NCBI GenBank assembly: GCA_007182875.1
Contig: AP019514.1
Span: forward strand, 3,782,001-3,846,000
DNA from: Vreelandella sulfidaeris
GTDB lineage: Bacteria; Pseudomonadota; Gammaproteobacteria; Pseudomonadales; Halomonadaceae
DNA length: 64,000 bases
Direction of reading: 5' to 3'
The notes under the pieces are model-generated. The model worked only from the letters and a program-made list of their open reading frames with translations, was not told the origin of the DNA and ran no database searches. Made by a program: the position numbers and the translations under genes. Positions 31,092-44,632 of the stretch are shown one piece after another (the first letter of the stretch is position 1; the number at the start of each line of letters is the position of its first letter).

Positions 31092-32076
31092 TTAGCTGTC
31101 GCGTTGCTCGCGGTAAGTTTCCAGCGCCTGTTTGGCTTCATCGTCGGCGCGTGACTGCCAATCTTCAAACAGCTCATCGCCAGCGGCTTGCAGCGCCTCT
31201 GAAACGGCTTCGTTTGGCTCAGAAACCGAAATACCGTTCTCTTCCAATGCCTCCAGGCTTGCCTGGTTATCCTCGCGGCTCATCTCCCAACCACGTTTTT
31301 CAGCCTCAGCGGCGGCTTCCATCAGGGCTTCCTGGGTCGCTTCATCCAGGCCATCGAAACTGCGCTGGCTGATGAAAACAATGTTCTTGGGCAACCAAAG
31401 GTTAGCGTCGGTGTAGTCGGTGACATAGTCCCAAGCCGCCATGGAGTTACCGGTAGAGCTCGAGGTAATCATGGCGTCCACACGGCCAGTGCTGAAGGCG
31501 GTCGGGATATCAGACTCTTCGGTTTCCGTGGGGCTACCGCCCAGGTTGTCGACAAAACGCTGGGTATTGATGTTGGGTGCACGCACGCGCAGGCCTTCAA
31601 ACTGCTCAGGATCGGTGAGCGGCTCTGACGTATAGATACCTTGCGCAGGCCAGGCGACCGCGTAGAGCGGAATCAACCCTTCATAGGCGAATAGTTCGGT
31701 GATCATTGGCTTGGTGGCTTCCCATAATGCGTAAGCATCATCGTAGCTGCCGGCAACCCCCTGGCAGTGTGTCCACTTCGAAAATGGGATCATCATTGGA
31801 AAGTACCGAGAGGAAGACTTCGCCCGCATCGATGGTGCCCCGGCGAACCGACGGCTTGATTTCACCATGCGATACCAATGAGCCGCCGCTATGTACGGTA
31901 ATAGTTAACTCGCCATCGGTAGCTTCGGCCACGTCCTCGGCGAACTGCTTGTTGTTTTGGGTGTGAAAGCTGGCATCACCGTAAGGTGTGGCCATGGTCC
32001 ACTCTGCGGCGTGCGCCGTGAACGTTAAACCGCAGGCGGTGGCCAGAAGCAGTGTGGAAGTTAATGTTTTGCGCAT
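31092..32076 (-). CDS. dctP: TRAP transporter, solute-binding protein (DctP)
   Basis: Periplasmic binding protein of about 328 residues. The signal peptide covers residues 1-23 (STLLLATACGLTFTAHA). DctP features are WTMATPYGDASFHTQN, ELTITVHSGGSLVSHGEIKP, VRRGTIDAGEVFLSVLSNDD and LRVRAPNINTQRFVDNLGGS, where the Arg binds the substrate carboxylate in the family. Then comes SDIPTAFSTGRVDAMITSSS. The frame changes near 31755. The start at 32076 has GAGGG upstream. It lies just downstream of a LysR gene and across from pxpABC, so 5-oxoproline or another small acid is a reasonable but untested guess for the substrate. Confidence 0.85.
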
Positions 32077-32112
32077 TGTGAGAACCCTCTTATTTCTATT
32101 AATAGTATGGTG

Positions 32113-33094
32113 CTAACAGTGTGGTGCTTTGGTGGTACCAGAGGAGGCGCGGGTGGCAACCCAACGCCCGGAGAAAAGTATTGTGGTCATATCAGCACGG
32201 CGCGCTTGTGCATAGCGGCAGGCACACTCTTGGGCCAGGCGGGCAACGCCGCGACAAAAGCGCGGATGGTTAGCGTGACGCCATATCACATCATAGTGCA
32301 TCGCCGGTAACGGCACCGGCAGTTCAAGCCGGTAAAGCTCCCCCTCGCTGCCACTCTTCCAGCACGGTGGCCACCGGCAAGGCACCAATCCCCAACCCTT
32401 CAGTGGTCATGCGGACTATCGTCATCAACGTGCTGACGCTGTGAATACGTGGGCTGGCCACGCCCTGCTCTGCCAGGTAGTTCACCAGTTCCGTATAGGG
32501 GCGCGCCAGCTTGCCAAAGGAGATAAATGGCAGTTGCCTGCCCCAGATGTCGGCACTTTCGCTGAGCAACGGCGCGTGCCGGGGAGACGAACATGCCCAT
32601 CTCATAAGGACTCAATGACTCATAATCGATCTGCTTCTGGGGTGAATATCCGTTCATTGCCAACACGATATCCAACTCGTTGCCGAGTAACCGCTCATTG
32701 AGCACCGGCGAATAATCCACCGTCAGTTCGATGGTCAGGCGCGGATAGCGCTCGGTAAGCTGGCGCATAAACTCGGGAAACCAGCTATGGGCAATGGTTT
32801 CAATCGTACCGAGCCGCAATGGTGCAGAAAACGCCTCTTCATCATCGAAAAGCCTCATTGCCTCGTCACGCTGGTGCAGCATTCGCTCAGCGTGCACAAA
32901 GAACTCGCGGCCCCGCATGGTGGGCTGAATGGGCCGGGCGGCACGCTCTAGCAGTAGCTCCCCACGGCGGTTTCAAGACGCGAAATACGCTCAGAAATTG
33001 AGGGCTGGGTCAGATGTAATCGGGTCGCCGCCTTACGGAAGGAGCCCAGCCTCACCGCCCATACAAACGCCTCAAGTTCCTTAAAATCGAGCAT
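32113..33094 (-). CDS. LysR-family transcriptional regulator
   Basis: About 327 residues. Winged helix at residues ~1-60 across frames: MLDFKELEAFVWAVRLGSFR, then KAATRLHLTQPSISERISRL. The effector domain has RLGTIETIAHSWFPEFMRQL, LDIVLAMNGYSP and GLGIGALPVATVLEEWQ. Junctions lie near 32975, 32585 and 32345. It is upstream of dctP on the same strand (36 bases) and divergent from pxpA across about 350 bases, the classic place for a local activator. The effector is unknown; 5-oxoproline or the TRAP substrate is a natural guess. Confidence 0.8.
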
Positions 33095-33178
33095 TGTGAC
33101 ACGCCTACAAATGACTTTTGAGAGTAACTAAGCGCCGTCCTGCTGACACGCAACGCTGACAGCTGTGTGCTGATGCTC

Positions 33179-33194
33179 GTGAACACAAGTTCAC
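33179..33194. promoter_or_regulatory. Inverted repeat in the LysR-pxpA intergenic region
   Basis: Perfect palindrome GTGAAC-ACAA-GTTCAC, 85 bases upstream of the LysR start and about 255 bases before pxpA. It is the clearest dyad in the 354-base gap. Use by the LysR protein is inference. The remainder of the gap (33095-33448) shows no gene to me. Confidence 0.4.
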
Positions 33195-33448
33195 TATGCA
33201 ACTTCGAGACCATCTTCGGCAGCGCTGTTTCACCAACGTTATTATCACGCCCGCCCTTACTGTGATAAGCGTATCGTGCCCAAGCGTCAACTATTTTTCC
33301 ACCAAATAACAATATGATAGGAGGGCCCGATAGTTAGTATCGTCAAAAACGATTGGCACTCAGGATGCCGTGTTCATATATTGGTGATGGTTTTTATTTC
33401 AACATCAGCCACGTGCAAGCACCCACTGCATCAACGACAGGAGTCGCT

Positions 33449-34202
33449 ATGGCCATTCCCCCTGCTTAATTGCGATATGGGCGAAAGTTTCGGCAACTGG
33501 ACTATTGGTTTAGATGCCGAGGCGATGCCCTACGTCGATTGCGCCAACATCGCCTGCGGCTTCCACGCGTCTGACCCCCATGTGATGCGCCGCACCGTCA
33601 AGCTGGCAGTCCAGCATGATGTTCGCATTGGTGCGCATCCTGGTTACCCGGATTTGATGGGGTTTGGGCGCCGTTCCATGGCCTGCTCGCCCGAAGAGGC
33701 CGAGGACATGGTGCTTTACCAAGTTGGCGCCCTAGCAGGCATTTGCCAAGCCGAAGGCGCACGGCTCAGCTACATCAAACCCCACGGGGCGCTGTATAAC
33801 GACATGGCCGCCAACCCGGCGCTACTCGAAGGCGTCATGCGCGCCGTGCGTGCATATGACGCCAGCCTGCCATTAATGATCATGTCGACCGCTAATCCCG
33901 AACCGCACCGCGAGCTAGCCGCCAAACTGGGTATTACCCTATGGTTTGAAACCTTTGCCGATCGCGCTTACGACGCCAACGGCCACTTGGCTTCGCGCCG
34001 GTTACCCAACGCCGTGCACCACGACCAGACCACCATCGTTAACCAAGCGGTAATGCTGGCCAAAGGCGAGCCGCTCACCGCACTCGACGGCACACCGCTG
34101 CAGTTAGCCTGCGACACGCTCTGCGTTCACGGCGACAATCCTGAGTCCGTGGCGGCCGTGCGCGCCATTCGCGAGGCCTTTCAGGCGCTGGAGCAAGCGT
34201 GA
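33449..34202 (+). CDS. pxpA: 5-oxoprolinase subunit A (LamB/YcsF family)
   Basis: Subunit of the ATP-dependent 5-oxoprolinase that opens 5-oxoproline to glutamate. ATG at 33449 has ACAGGAG upstream and reads MAIP; one C too many in the CCCCC run at 33461-33465 then breaks the frame, after which [16 protein letters not shown] follows. Family motifs are [76 protein letters not shown] and [16 protein letters not shown]. About 250 residues. Its stop overlaps the pxpB start. Confidence 0.9.
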
Positions 34203-34946
34203 AACCAGGCATTGAAACAACACGCACTGAAGCGACCCGCATTAAAATTCGCATTGAGACCACCGCCATGGATGCCTTGATGGTGCGGCTGTTCGACACC
34301 ATCGACGAGGCCAACATGGCTTGGGTGATCGCCGCCGACCAAGCGCTGCGCGATGCCTTCGGGGCTGCCTTGACTGATCTGGTGCCCTCCTACACCACGC
34401 TACTCGTGCACTACGACTGCGAACAGCTGGACCACGGCGCGGCCTGTCAGCTGATCAACCAGGCGCTATCCGGGCTCTCCCCCTGCCAATACCCAAGCGG
34501 GGGAGCTACACGATATTCCCGTGTGGTATGACGAAAGCGTCGGACCCGAGCTGGCCCTGGTCGCTAAACGCGCGGGCTTGAGTGTCGACGAGCTAATCCA
34601 GCAGCACTGTAACCATGATTACTGCGTGTTCGCGCTGGGCTTTGCGCCCGGTTACGGCTTTATGGGCCTGGTAGACGAAGCGTTGGCAACGCCACGCCTG
34701 AAAACCCTGCGTCGTAAGGTAGCCGCTGGCAGCGTCGGTATCGCCGACCGGCAAACGGCGATTTATCCGCTGCTCTCGCCGGGAGGATGGAACATTCTGG
34801 GCCGCACCAACGTGCCACTATTCGAATACGCCAAGCGCGGTGAACCACTGTTTCGCCCTGGCGATAAAGTGCGCTTTAGAGCGATCTCCCGCGAAGAGTT
34901 CGAAGCGGACGGTGGTGACACCACGCCCATGGAGGAGCGGTCATGA
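34199..34946 (+). CDS. pxpB: 5-oxoprolinase subunit B (KipI-like)
   Basis: Subunit B, about 248 residues, homologous to KipI. Clear family parts are [40 protein letters not shown] (the first residues differ slightly: [20 protein letters not shown]), [40 protein letters not shown] and [19 protein letters not shown]. One junction near 34495 separates the N-terminal domain. The start at 34199 overlaps the pxpA end by four bases; an internal ATG at 34268 ([10 protein letters not shown]) is an alternative start, since the first ~23 residues look unlike the family. Confidence 0.88.
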
Positions 34947-35891
34947 ACCCCGCGGCTAACAATGATGCATCAAAAGGGCTAGTGGTTAAGCAGGCGGGCC
35001 CGCTGGCGTTGATACAAGATGCCGGGCGATTTGGCGTCGGCCACTTAGGCGTCACTCAGGGCGGCGCTGCCGACTGGATCTCGTTTCGCTGGGCCAACTG
35101 GCTCTTGGGTAACGCACCCAACAGCGCCGCGCTGGAAATCGTCATGGGCGGCGGTTTGAGCTTGGAAGCCGAAAGCGAAGTGCGTCTGGCGCTAACCGGC
35201 GCCGATCTGGATGCCCAGTTGGATGGCAAACCGCTCGCGCCCAATGTCAGTTTTAAACTCCTACCCGGCCAGCGTTTGGTATTTCGCCAGCCGCGCCAGG
35301 GTTTGCGCACCTATCTCGCCTTCCCAGGCGGGCTGAATGCACCGGAGGTGCTGGGTAGCCGCGCCTGCACCGCCCGCGAGCAACTGGGCGGCCTGCACGA
35401 AGATGGCAAACCGCTAAAAGCGGGTGACCGCTTGACCTGGAAAGGCGCCGCCCCGGCGGTTCGACGTCTTGCAGAAGGCCAAGGCCCGCAAATGCCAGTG
35501 TCAGGCTGCCGCTTACCCATCGTGCTCGGCTCGCAAATCGCCGCTTTCAGCGGCCGCTCTCTTCCAAGCCTTCAACCAACCGTGGACAGTGGATAACCGT
35601 GCCGATCGTATGGGCGTGCGGCTGACAGGCCCCGCCCTGCATGGCTCCCCTGACGGGCATCATTTCCGAAGGCATTCCGCTGGGGCGGTACAGATCCCGC
35701 CGGATGGCCAACCTATCGTGCTGATGAATGATCGCCAGACCATTGGCGGCTATCCGCGTTTAGGCGCTCTCACCCCGATTGCTTGCGCCAACCTGGCCCA
35801 ATGTTTGCCCGGCACCCAGGTATGGCTGACACCGGTCAGCGCCAGCCAGGCGCAAGATGATTATCGCAAGCAGTTAATGGTTTGGCGTTAA
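34943..35891 (+). CDS. pxpC: 5-oxoprolinase subunit C (KipA-like)
   Basis: Subunit C, about 316 residues, homologous to KipA. Family motifs are VKQAGPLALIQDAGRFGVGH, GVTQGGAADWISFRWANWLL, SAALEIVMGGGLSLEAESEV, TYLAFPGGLNAPEVLGSRA and, after the junction near 35570, DRMGVRLTGPAL and DGQPIVLMNDRQTIGGYPRL. The end reads QDDYRKQLMVWR. It overlaps pxpB by four bases; all three subunits form one translationally coupled unit. A convergent symporter gene starts 10 bases after the stop. Confidence 0.9.
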
Positions 35892-35901
35892 AGGCTAAGT
35901 C

Positions 35902-37396
35902 TTACAGGCCCCATTGGAGGGATTTTTTACCCAATTCTTCAGAGATAGCAGTAAAGAACGCATCCGTGGTCGCCTGATGAGGCTTGGTCATCAGGCTGAC
36001 GCCCACAAACAGAACGCTGGCGACCAGAATCCCCCATACACCGGCGGGCAGGCTCAGCAGTGAATTGCCGGTGGCATACATCAGCAGTACAAACGCGCTA
36101 GTGCCCACCACACTGACCACTGCGCCAGCAGCGGTGCCTCGCTTCCAATAAAAAGCGCCGATAAGCGCAGGCACCGTAGCAACCAGGCCTGACGAGGCGG
36201 CCACCGAAAGCACGGCGATCAGATCCAACTCCAACTCGGCAAAGGCCAGCGCCATTAGTGCAATTACCGGCACAACAAACTTACCCATTAGCAGTTGGCG
36301 CTTTTCACTGACATTCGGTTTAACGTTTGCATAGACGTCACGCGATACCATGGACGCCAGGGTCAGCATGATCGAATCAATAGTAGAGACCGCGGCCGCC
36401 ATGATGCCGATCATCACGATCACCCCTAATACCGGCGGAACAAACTCTGAAGCCAGCAGCGTGGGTGTCGCTAAATCTGCTCGCTCCAAAGCAGGGAAAG
36501 CGGCTAAGGCAGAGAAACCCCACAGCACAGAAACCATAGTGTAGATAAAGCCAAACACCAGGAAACCAATCAGCATGTGACGCATTGAACGCAGCGAAGA
36601 GGGCATAAAAGACGCTGGCTGACTTGCGGGTTAGAGAGGCTAAAGAAGAACCAGGGGGATGGTGAGCCCCAGGAAGGTGACAAAGCTGAACAGCCCAGGG
36701 CCAGGTACCGTCAGTGACTGCGGGTGCTCCGTTGCCAGCGTATCGAATAGCGCGCCGAAACCTCCCAGGCCTTGAATGACCAGAAAAGCCACTAACGTAG
36801 ACGCTACTATCATCATGATGGCCTGGAGCGAGTCGGTCCACATGACCGAACGGATCCCCGCGATATAAGTGAAGAAAATAGCGATCAGCGTGGCCAGCAC
36901 CACACCCGTGGTAAAGGTAATAGCGCCATCGGTCATGCCTTGCAAAGATAACCGACGCCAGCGAGCTGAACGGCCGAGTAAGGAATCAGGAAGATACAGC
37001 TGGTAATCGACACAGCCATGGCCACATGCGTGCTGTTGTAACGGTGGCCCAGCATCTCGCTGGGTGTCACATAGCCGAATTTATTGCCGACTGCCCAGAA
37101 CTTGGGCCCGAAAACAGCCACCAGAGAAACACCGGCGAAATAGATGATTTCAAAACCCAGCGCCCCACGCCTCCGGCATAAGTCAAGCCCGCCAAGCCCA
37201 CCATCATAAACGCACTATACGTCGTGGCGCTGTAACTAAGCGCCGATACAACCCCGTTCATTTGTCGGTTGCCCAGAAAGTATGCCGACATACTTTCTGA
37301 AGCACCTTTCGCAGGTTTCTGGCGCGACAGAATCGCAATCACTATCGCGATCAATAAGTAGACGGCAATGGACCACCAGATGAGGGACTCAGTCAT
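35902..37396 (-). CDS. Sodium:solute symporter family protein
   Basis: Na+-coupled symporter (SSS family) of about 498 residues with some 13 membrane segments. Features are SESMSAYFLGNRQMNGVVSA, LSYSATTYSAFMMVGLAGLT, SVMWTDSLQAIMMIVASTLV (a core SSS motif), AAVSTIDSIMLTLASMVSRD (the Na+-site helix) and SAASSGLVATVPALIGAFYW (first residues read VAASSG). Junctions lie near 37165, 36945 and 36630. The start at 37396 overlaps the end of a small membrane-protein gene. The substrate is unknown. Convergence with pxpC makes 5-oxoproline or proline possible. Confidence 0.83.
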
Positions 37397-37577
37397 TACG
37401 GTGGTCCTCAAAATCTTTAGTAATAAACACGTTCAGAACAATGACCGCTAAGCCTGCACACGACCAAAACAGGAAGCTACCGTACCAAAGCGCAACACCA
37501 CTCAAGAGGGTGTAAGGCACTAAATAGCTTAACAAGACTACGGCCCATACTAGCCATATCCATTTACGACGCTTCAT
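37389..37577 (-). CDS. Small two-helix membrane protein, partner of the symporter
   Basis: Intact 62-residue protein: a basic start (MKRRKWIW), two hydrophobic segments (LVWAVVLLSYLVPYTLL and FWSCAGLAVIVLNVFI) and a charged tail KDFEDHRND. It overlaps the symporter start by eight bases, so translation is coupled. Small two-helix proteins next to SSS permeases are known (DUF3311-like or YhdT-like), and this one resembles that group by size and pattern. I cannot assign it firmly. Confidence 0.65.
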   Translation of the reverse strand: MKRRKWIWLVWAVVLLSYLVPYTLLSGVALWYGSFLFWSCAGLAVIVLNVFITKDFEDHRND

Positions 37578-37737
37578 TGGCCACCTCGTTTTGTTACGTC
37601 AGGGTGAGGAATGTATTGTAGTCAGGCTGATATGTTACCGATGTCTGGGAAATGCTCCATATAAACACCGTTTACCCCTGAGACCATTCGCGAGACACTA
37701 AAACCTCCCTTAGCCACCCCATGAAGGCGGTTAGTTA

Positions 37738-38698
37738 ATGCAGCACCTAGATTTACAGGTCATTGAGCGGGCGCTTAAATGGGCCAACCAAGGGCTGACC
37801 GTTTGGCTCTGTACCGTTCTGAAAACGTTTGGCTCCTCACCCCGAGAGCCTGGCGCTATGTTGGTCGCGTGTAAAACAGGGGAATATATAGGTTCGCTAT
37901 CAGGCGGCTGTGTTGAAGAAGACTTTATTGCCCGTCTACACAGTGGTGAGTTCGACAAACCCGTTCAACAGATACGCTATGGTGACGACAGTAGCGCCGC
38001 TAGCCTCCGTCTACCCTGCGGAGGCAGTATGGAGGTGCTCGTTGAACAATTGTCGCCAACTACCGAAAACCTGACTCACCTTGAAGTCGTCCACGCCACC
38101 CTGCTTGGCCGTCAATCGCTCACCCGCTGTGTCAAACTGGATGGCAGCGGCAAACGCTTTAACCCTGCGACGTTGACGGAACCCGCCGTTACCTTCGATG
38201 CCACCAGCGTCAATATCCGCATCGGCCCAGCGCTACGCCTGATCATCGCGGGGATCTCCTCAATCTCTTCACCTTGCGCCCTATTTGCCCAATCGCTTGG
38301 GTTTGAAGTAATTGTCTGCGATCCCAGAGACGAAGTCCGTAAAAATTTCGACGTTCCTGGCGTTGAAGTGCAGGCAGTTCTACCTTCTGTCTTCATCGCC
38401 TCGGGCGGCTGCCATGCCAATACAGCTGTTGTCGCGTTGACGCATGACCCGCGCATTGATGATTTAGCAATGATCGAGGCCGTCCGGACGGAGGCCTTTT
38501 ACATTGGCGTTATGGGTTCTCACCAGACCTCGCAGCAGCGCAAAGAACGGCTGCTGCGCTCAGGCGGCCTGACGGAAACCCAAGTAGCGAAAATTGTAAT
38601 GCCCATTGGCCTTAACCTGGGCAGCAAAACGCCGGCTGAGATTGCGTTAGCCGTTTTGGCAGACATTATTCGTCTCTGTCGTGGAAAAGCGCGCGATG

Positions 38699-38706
<8 letters not shown>
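37738..38706 (+). CDS. xdhC: XdhC/CoxI-family molybdoenzyme maturation protein
   Basis: Intact 322-residue protein. The N-terminal XdhC domain has TVLKTFGSSPREPGAMLVAC and GEYIGSLSGGCVEEDF. The C-terminal Rossmann domain contains LIIAGISSISSPCALFAQSL, GFEVIVCDPRDEVRKNF, ALTHDPRIDDLAMIEAV, YIGVMGSHQTSQQRKERLL and IGLNLGSKTPAEIALAVLAD. Members sulfurate or insert Moco into xanthine-dehydrogenase-type enzymes. The usual AGGGHV-like turn reads AGISSI here, a small deviation. It overlaps the next gene, a MobA-like nucleotidyltransferase. No molybdoenzyme gene is in the window, so the target lies elsewhere. Confidence 0.85.
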
Positions 38707-41513
<2,807 letters not shown>

Positions 41514-41693
41514 TTATTGCTTTTATTGGTGGCGATTAGATGATTCGCTACCAAGCCAACTGACGTTGTGCGTCTTCTACGTTGCGTTTCGTACTAGTAA
41601 GAACGCCTCATTAACTTGGTACTTTTTAAAGCAGAACGCTCATAGTCACAATTTGCATTTTGCGACTGCGCTGATAGCTTTTAACCATCACCA

Positions 41694-42695
41694 TTAAAAA
41701 GAGAACTCCTCAGTGTCAATGTCTGCCTGCTGCGCCTCGCTGTAGCGGGCACCAGCTACTTTGCTTGGCGTCATCATAGCGTCCAGCTGCGACAGTGTGT
41801 TGGTATCAAGGCGTAGCGTTTCCGCCGCTAAATTTTCGCGCATATGATCAGGGGGAGCGGGTACCGGGTATGGGGATGATGTCGTCGCCTTTCGCCTTCA
41901 GCCATGCCAGTGCGAGCTGCCCCGGCGTGACGCTTAAGGCCTGCGCCAGCGCTGCCAATTGTTTAAATAGTTTTTGATTATGGGGATAGTTCTCGGCACT
42001 GAAACGCGGCATGTTGCAACGCATATCGCCCTCTTCAAGGCGTTCTGGGTCTTTAACAGCACCCGTTAAGAAGCCTCTTCCCAACGGGCTAAACGCGACC
42101 AGGGCAACCCCTAACTCACGGCACGCATCAAGTAAGGCTATTTCGGGATTGCGTGTCCATAGCGAATACTCCGACTGCACCGCTGTAATAGGGTACTCCG
42201 CTACTGCGCGGCGCAGTGTCGTCGCCGAAATTTCAGAAAGCCCCACGCCGCTGATCTTGCCCTCCTCCACCAAGCGCCCCAGCGCCCCACGCTCTTCTAT
42301 AGGAACTTGACGATCCAAACGATGTAGGTAGTAGAGGTCCAAATGGTCAGTACGCAAGCGCTCAAGACTCGCTTCGCACTGCTTGCGCAGCGTTTCAGGG
42401 CGACCGTCAATTACCCGCTTACCTGTCTCCGGTTCGATTGCCATACCGCATTTGCTAGCCAGAAAGAGCTGGTGCCGTTTGCCTTCAAGGGCTCGGCCCA
42501 CCAAACTCTCATTGGCGGTTGCCCCATATATTGTGGCGGTATCAAAGTGGCGATAGCCCATATCAAACGCTTCATCCAGCGCTCGTAGGGCCGCATTTTC
42601 AGGCACGATGCTGCCGTAACCGTGGGAGAGGTTCATACAACCCAAACCTATGGTTGGCGCCTTAACAGCATTAAGACGTTGGAAAAACTCGACAT
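41694..42695 (-). CDS. Aldo/keto reductase
   Basis: NADPH-dependent oxidoreductase of the AKR superfamily, about 333 residues. The catalytic tetrad is visible: Asp in GYRHFDTATIYG, Tyr in the same block, Lys in QLFLASKCGM, and His in DLYYLHRLDR. The cofactor region has AFSPLGRGFLTGAV and IPIPGT. The start at 42695 has GAGGGGAG upstream; a T missing from a TTTTT run near 42680 breaks the first residues (repaired start reads MSSFFQRLNAVKAPTIGLGC). A second junction is near 41865, and the end is DIDTEEFSF. The substrate is unknown. Confidence 0.85.
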
Positions 42696-42725
42696 AACAG
42701 CTCCCCTCTTAATGAATTGGTTTTA

Positions 42726-44491
42726 TTACGTTTCACCGCCAAACTGAAGCGCGGCTAAATGACGATAAAGCGGGCTGGAGATGATTAATTCCTCGTGTGT
42801 ACCCGCCGCCACCAAATGTCCGCCATCGAGTACCAGCAAACGATCAGCGGCGATCACCGTCGCGAGTCGATGCGCGATCACGATACTGGTGCGCCCCACC
42901 ATCAGCCGATCCAGCGCCTGCTGCACCAGCCGCTCGCTCTCCGCATCCAAGGCACTGGTGGCTTCATCCAGTAATAACACTGCCGGGTTTTTGAGCAACG
43001 CCCGGGCAATGGCAAGCCGCTGACGCTGGCCACCGGAGAGCTGAACGCCGCCGGGGCCTAGGGGCGTATCAAAGCCCTGAGGAAGGGCATCGATAAAATC
43101 GAGGGCGCTGGCATCCTGGGTGGCGATGCGCAGCCGCTCATTATCCGCGTCAGGGTCGCCGTAACGCAGATTGTCGGCCACCGAGCCACTAAACAGCACC
43201 GGCTCCTGGGCAACTAACCCCATGGCGCGCCGCAGTGCAATAAGGTCTAAGGTGCGAATATCGCTACCATCAAGCGTTATATACCCCTGGCTGGGATCAT
43301 AAAAGCGCAGCAGCAGCGCCAACAGCGTACTTTTCCCCGCCCCTGAAGGCCCTACTAGGGCGACCCGCTCCCCGGCTGAATATGCAGATCAAAGCCATCA
43401 AGCGCAGGGGTTTCCCCTGCCAGGATAAGTGAAATGGACGTTTTCCAGCCTAATCTCGCCACGCAGTGGCGCTTAGGCAGAGAGGGCGGATTGTGAGGGG
43501 GACTGGATAGTGGGTGGCGTGTCGAGCAATTCAAGCAAGCGCTCCGCTGCCCCGCCGCGCGCTGTACATCGCCTGCCACCTCAGCCAAAGTGGCGATCGC
43601 TCCTGCCGCCAACACGGCGTAGAAAATAAACGCCGAAAGCTCCCCTGCACTCATGGTGCCTGCCAGCACGGCCTGGCCACCCTGCCAGAGCATTAAGCCA
43701 ACGGCGGCAAACACCACCAGCATGGCGATACCGGTCAACCAGGCGCGTTGCTGAGTGCGCTCTACGGCGCTGTCGAACGCCTGCTCCACGCGCTGAGCGT
43801 AATGGGCTTTGTCCACCGCTTCGTGAGTAAACGCCTGAAGTGTTTGAATACCGCTGAGCGCCTCTTCGGCATAGCGGCCCAATTCGGCCACGCGGTCCTG
43901 ACTAGTACGCGAAAGCCTACGTACCCGTCGGCCATACCATATGATGGGCAGTAGCGTGGCAGGTATGCCAATCAGCACCATCGCTGATAGCCACGGCTGG
44001 GTCACCAGCATTAACACCACCGCGCCCACCAGCATGACCAAATTACGCAGCGCCAGCGACACTGAGGAACCAAACAAGCTCTGCAGTACGCTGGTATCCG
44101 CGGTTAAGCGTGAGGCGATCTCACCAGCGGCACGACCGGAGCTTGCGCTCTCAAAGAAGCTTGGTTCCAGGGTTAACAAGTGATCAAACACACGCTTTCG
44201 CAGGTCAGCAGCCAAGCGCTCGCCAATCCAGGTGACTTGGTAATAGCGCAGAGCGGAAGCCAGCGCCAGCACGGCCACCACCACCAACATAAGAACCAGC
44301 GTTTGTGCTAACGCCTGAGTATCTGCGGCTAGAAAACCGCGGTCGATGACTAGCCGCAACCCATTGCCCAGCAGCAATACGCTGCCCGACGCCAACAACA
44401 GCGCCAAGCCAGCTAATGCTAAGCGTAATCGGTAAGGGCGCAGTAGACCCAGTAGGCGCAGCAGCACTCGAGGGTTAGAGCGTTGATTCAT
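42726..44491 (-). CDS. ABC exporter, fused permease and ATPase (MsbA/multidrug type)
   Basis: Half-transporter of about 588 residues. The N-terminal six-helix domain has [40 protein letters not shown] and [20 protein letters not shown]. The C-terminal ATPase has [40 protein letters not shown], signature [20 protein letters not shown] and Walker [17 protein letters not shown], then the switch His in [10 protein letters not shown]. Walker A ([10 protein letters not shown]) sits across the junctions near 43330-43440; another junction is near 43555. It resembles lipid or drug exporters of the ABCB group. Both partners could be the same protein, as no second half-transporter is adjacent. Confidence 0.85.
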
Positions 44492-44549
44492 AGTAGCGAG
44501 TGCTCAACAGAATAGGCGGTCTCCGACCATAGCAGGAGTACCGGTGCCG

Positions 44550-44587
44550 TGCACAGAACCCTATGCACAGAACCCCATGCACAGAAC
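44550..44587 (+). repeat. 14-base tandem repeat
   Basis: Three near-identical units starting TGCACAGAACC at 44550, 44564 and 44578, period 14 bases, the last one shortened. It lies between the ABC exporter start and the pntB terminator. Confidence 0.75.
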
Positions 44588-44614
44588 AAAAAGCCCGCGA
44601 TCTCTCGCGGGCTT
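44587..44614 (-). terminator. Rho-independent terminator of pntAB
   Basis: Perfect ten-base stem AAGCCCGCGA / TCGCGGGCTT with a four-base loop. On the minus strand a TTTTTGTT tract follows. It lies 18 bases after the pntB stop. Confidence 0.85.
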
Positions 44615-44632
44615 AGTAACTAACGCCTAGGC

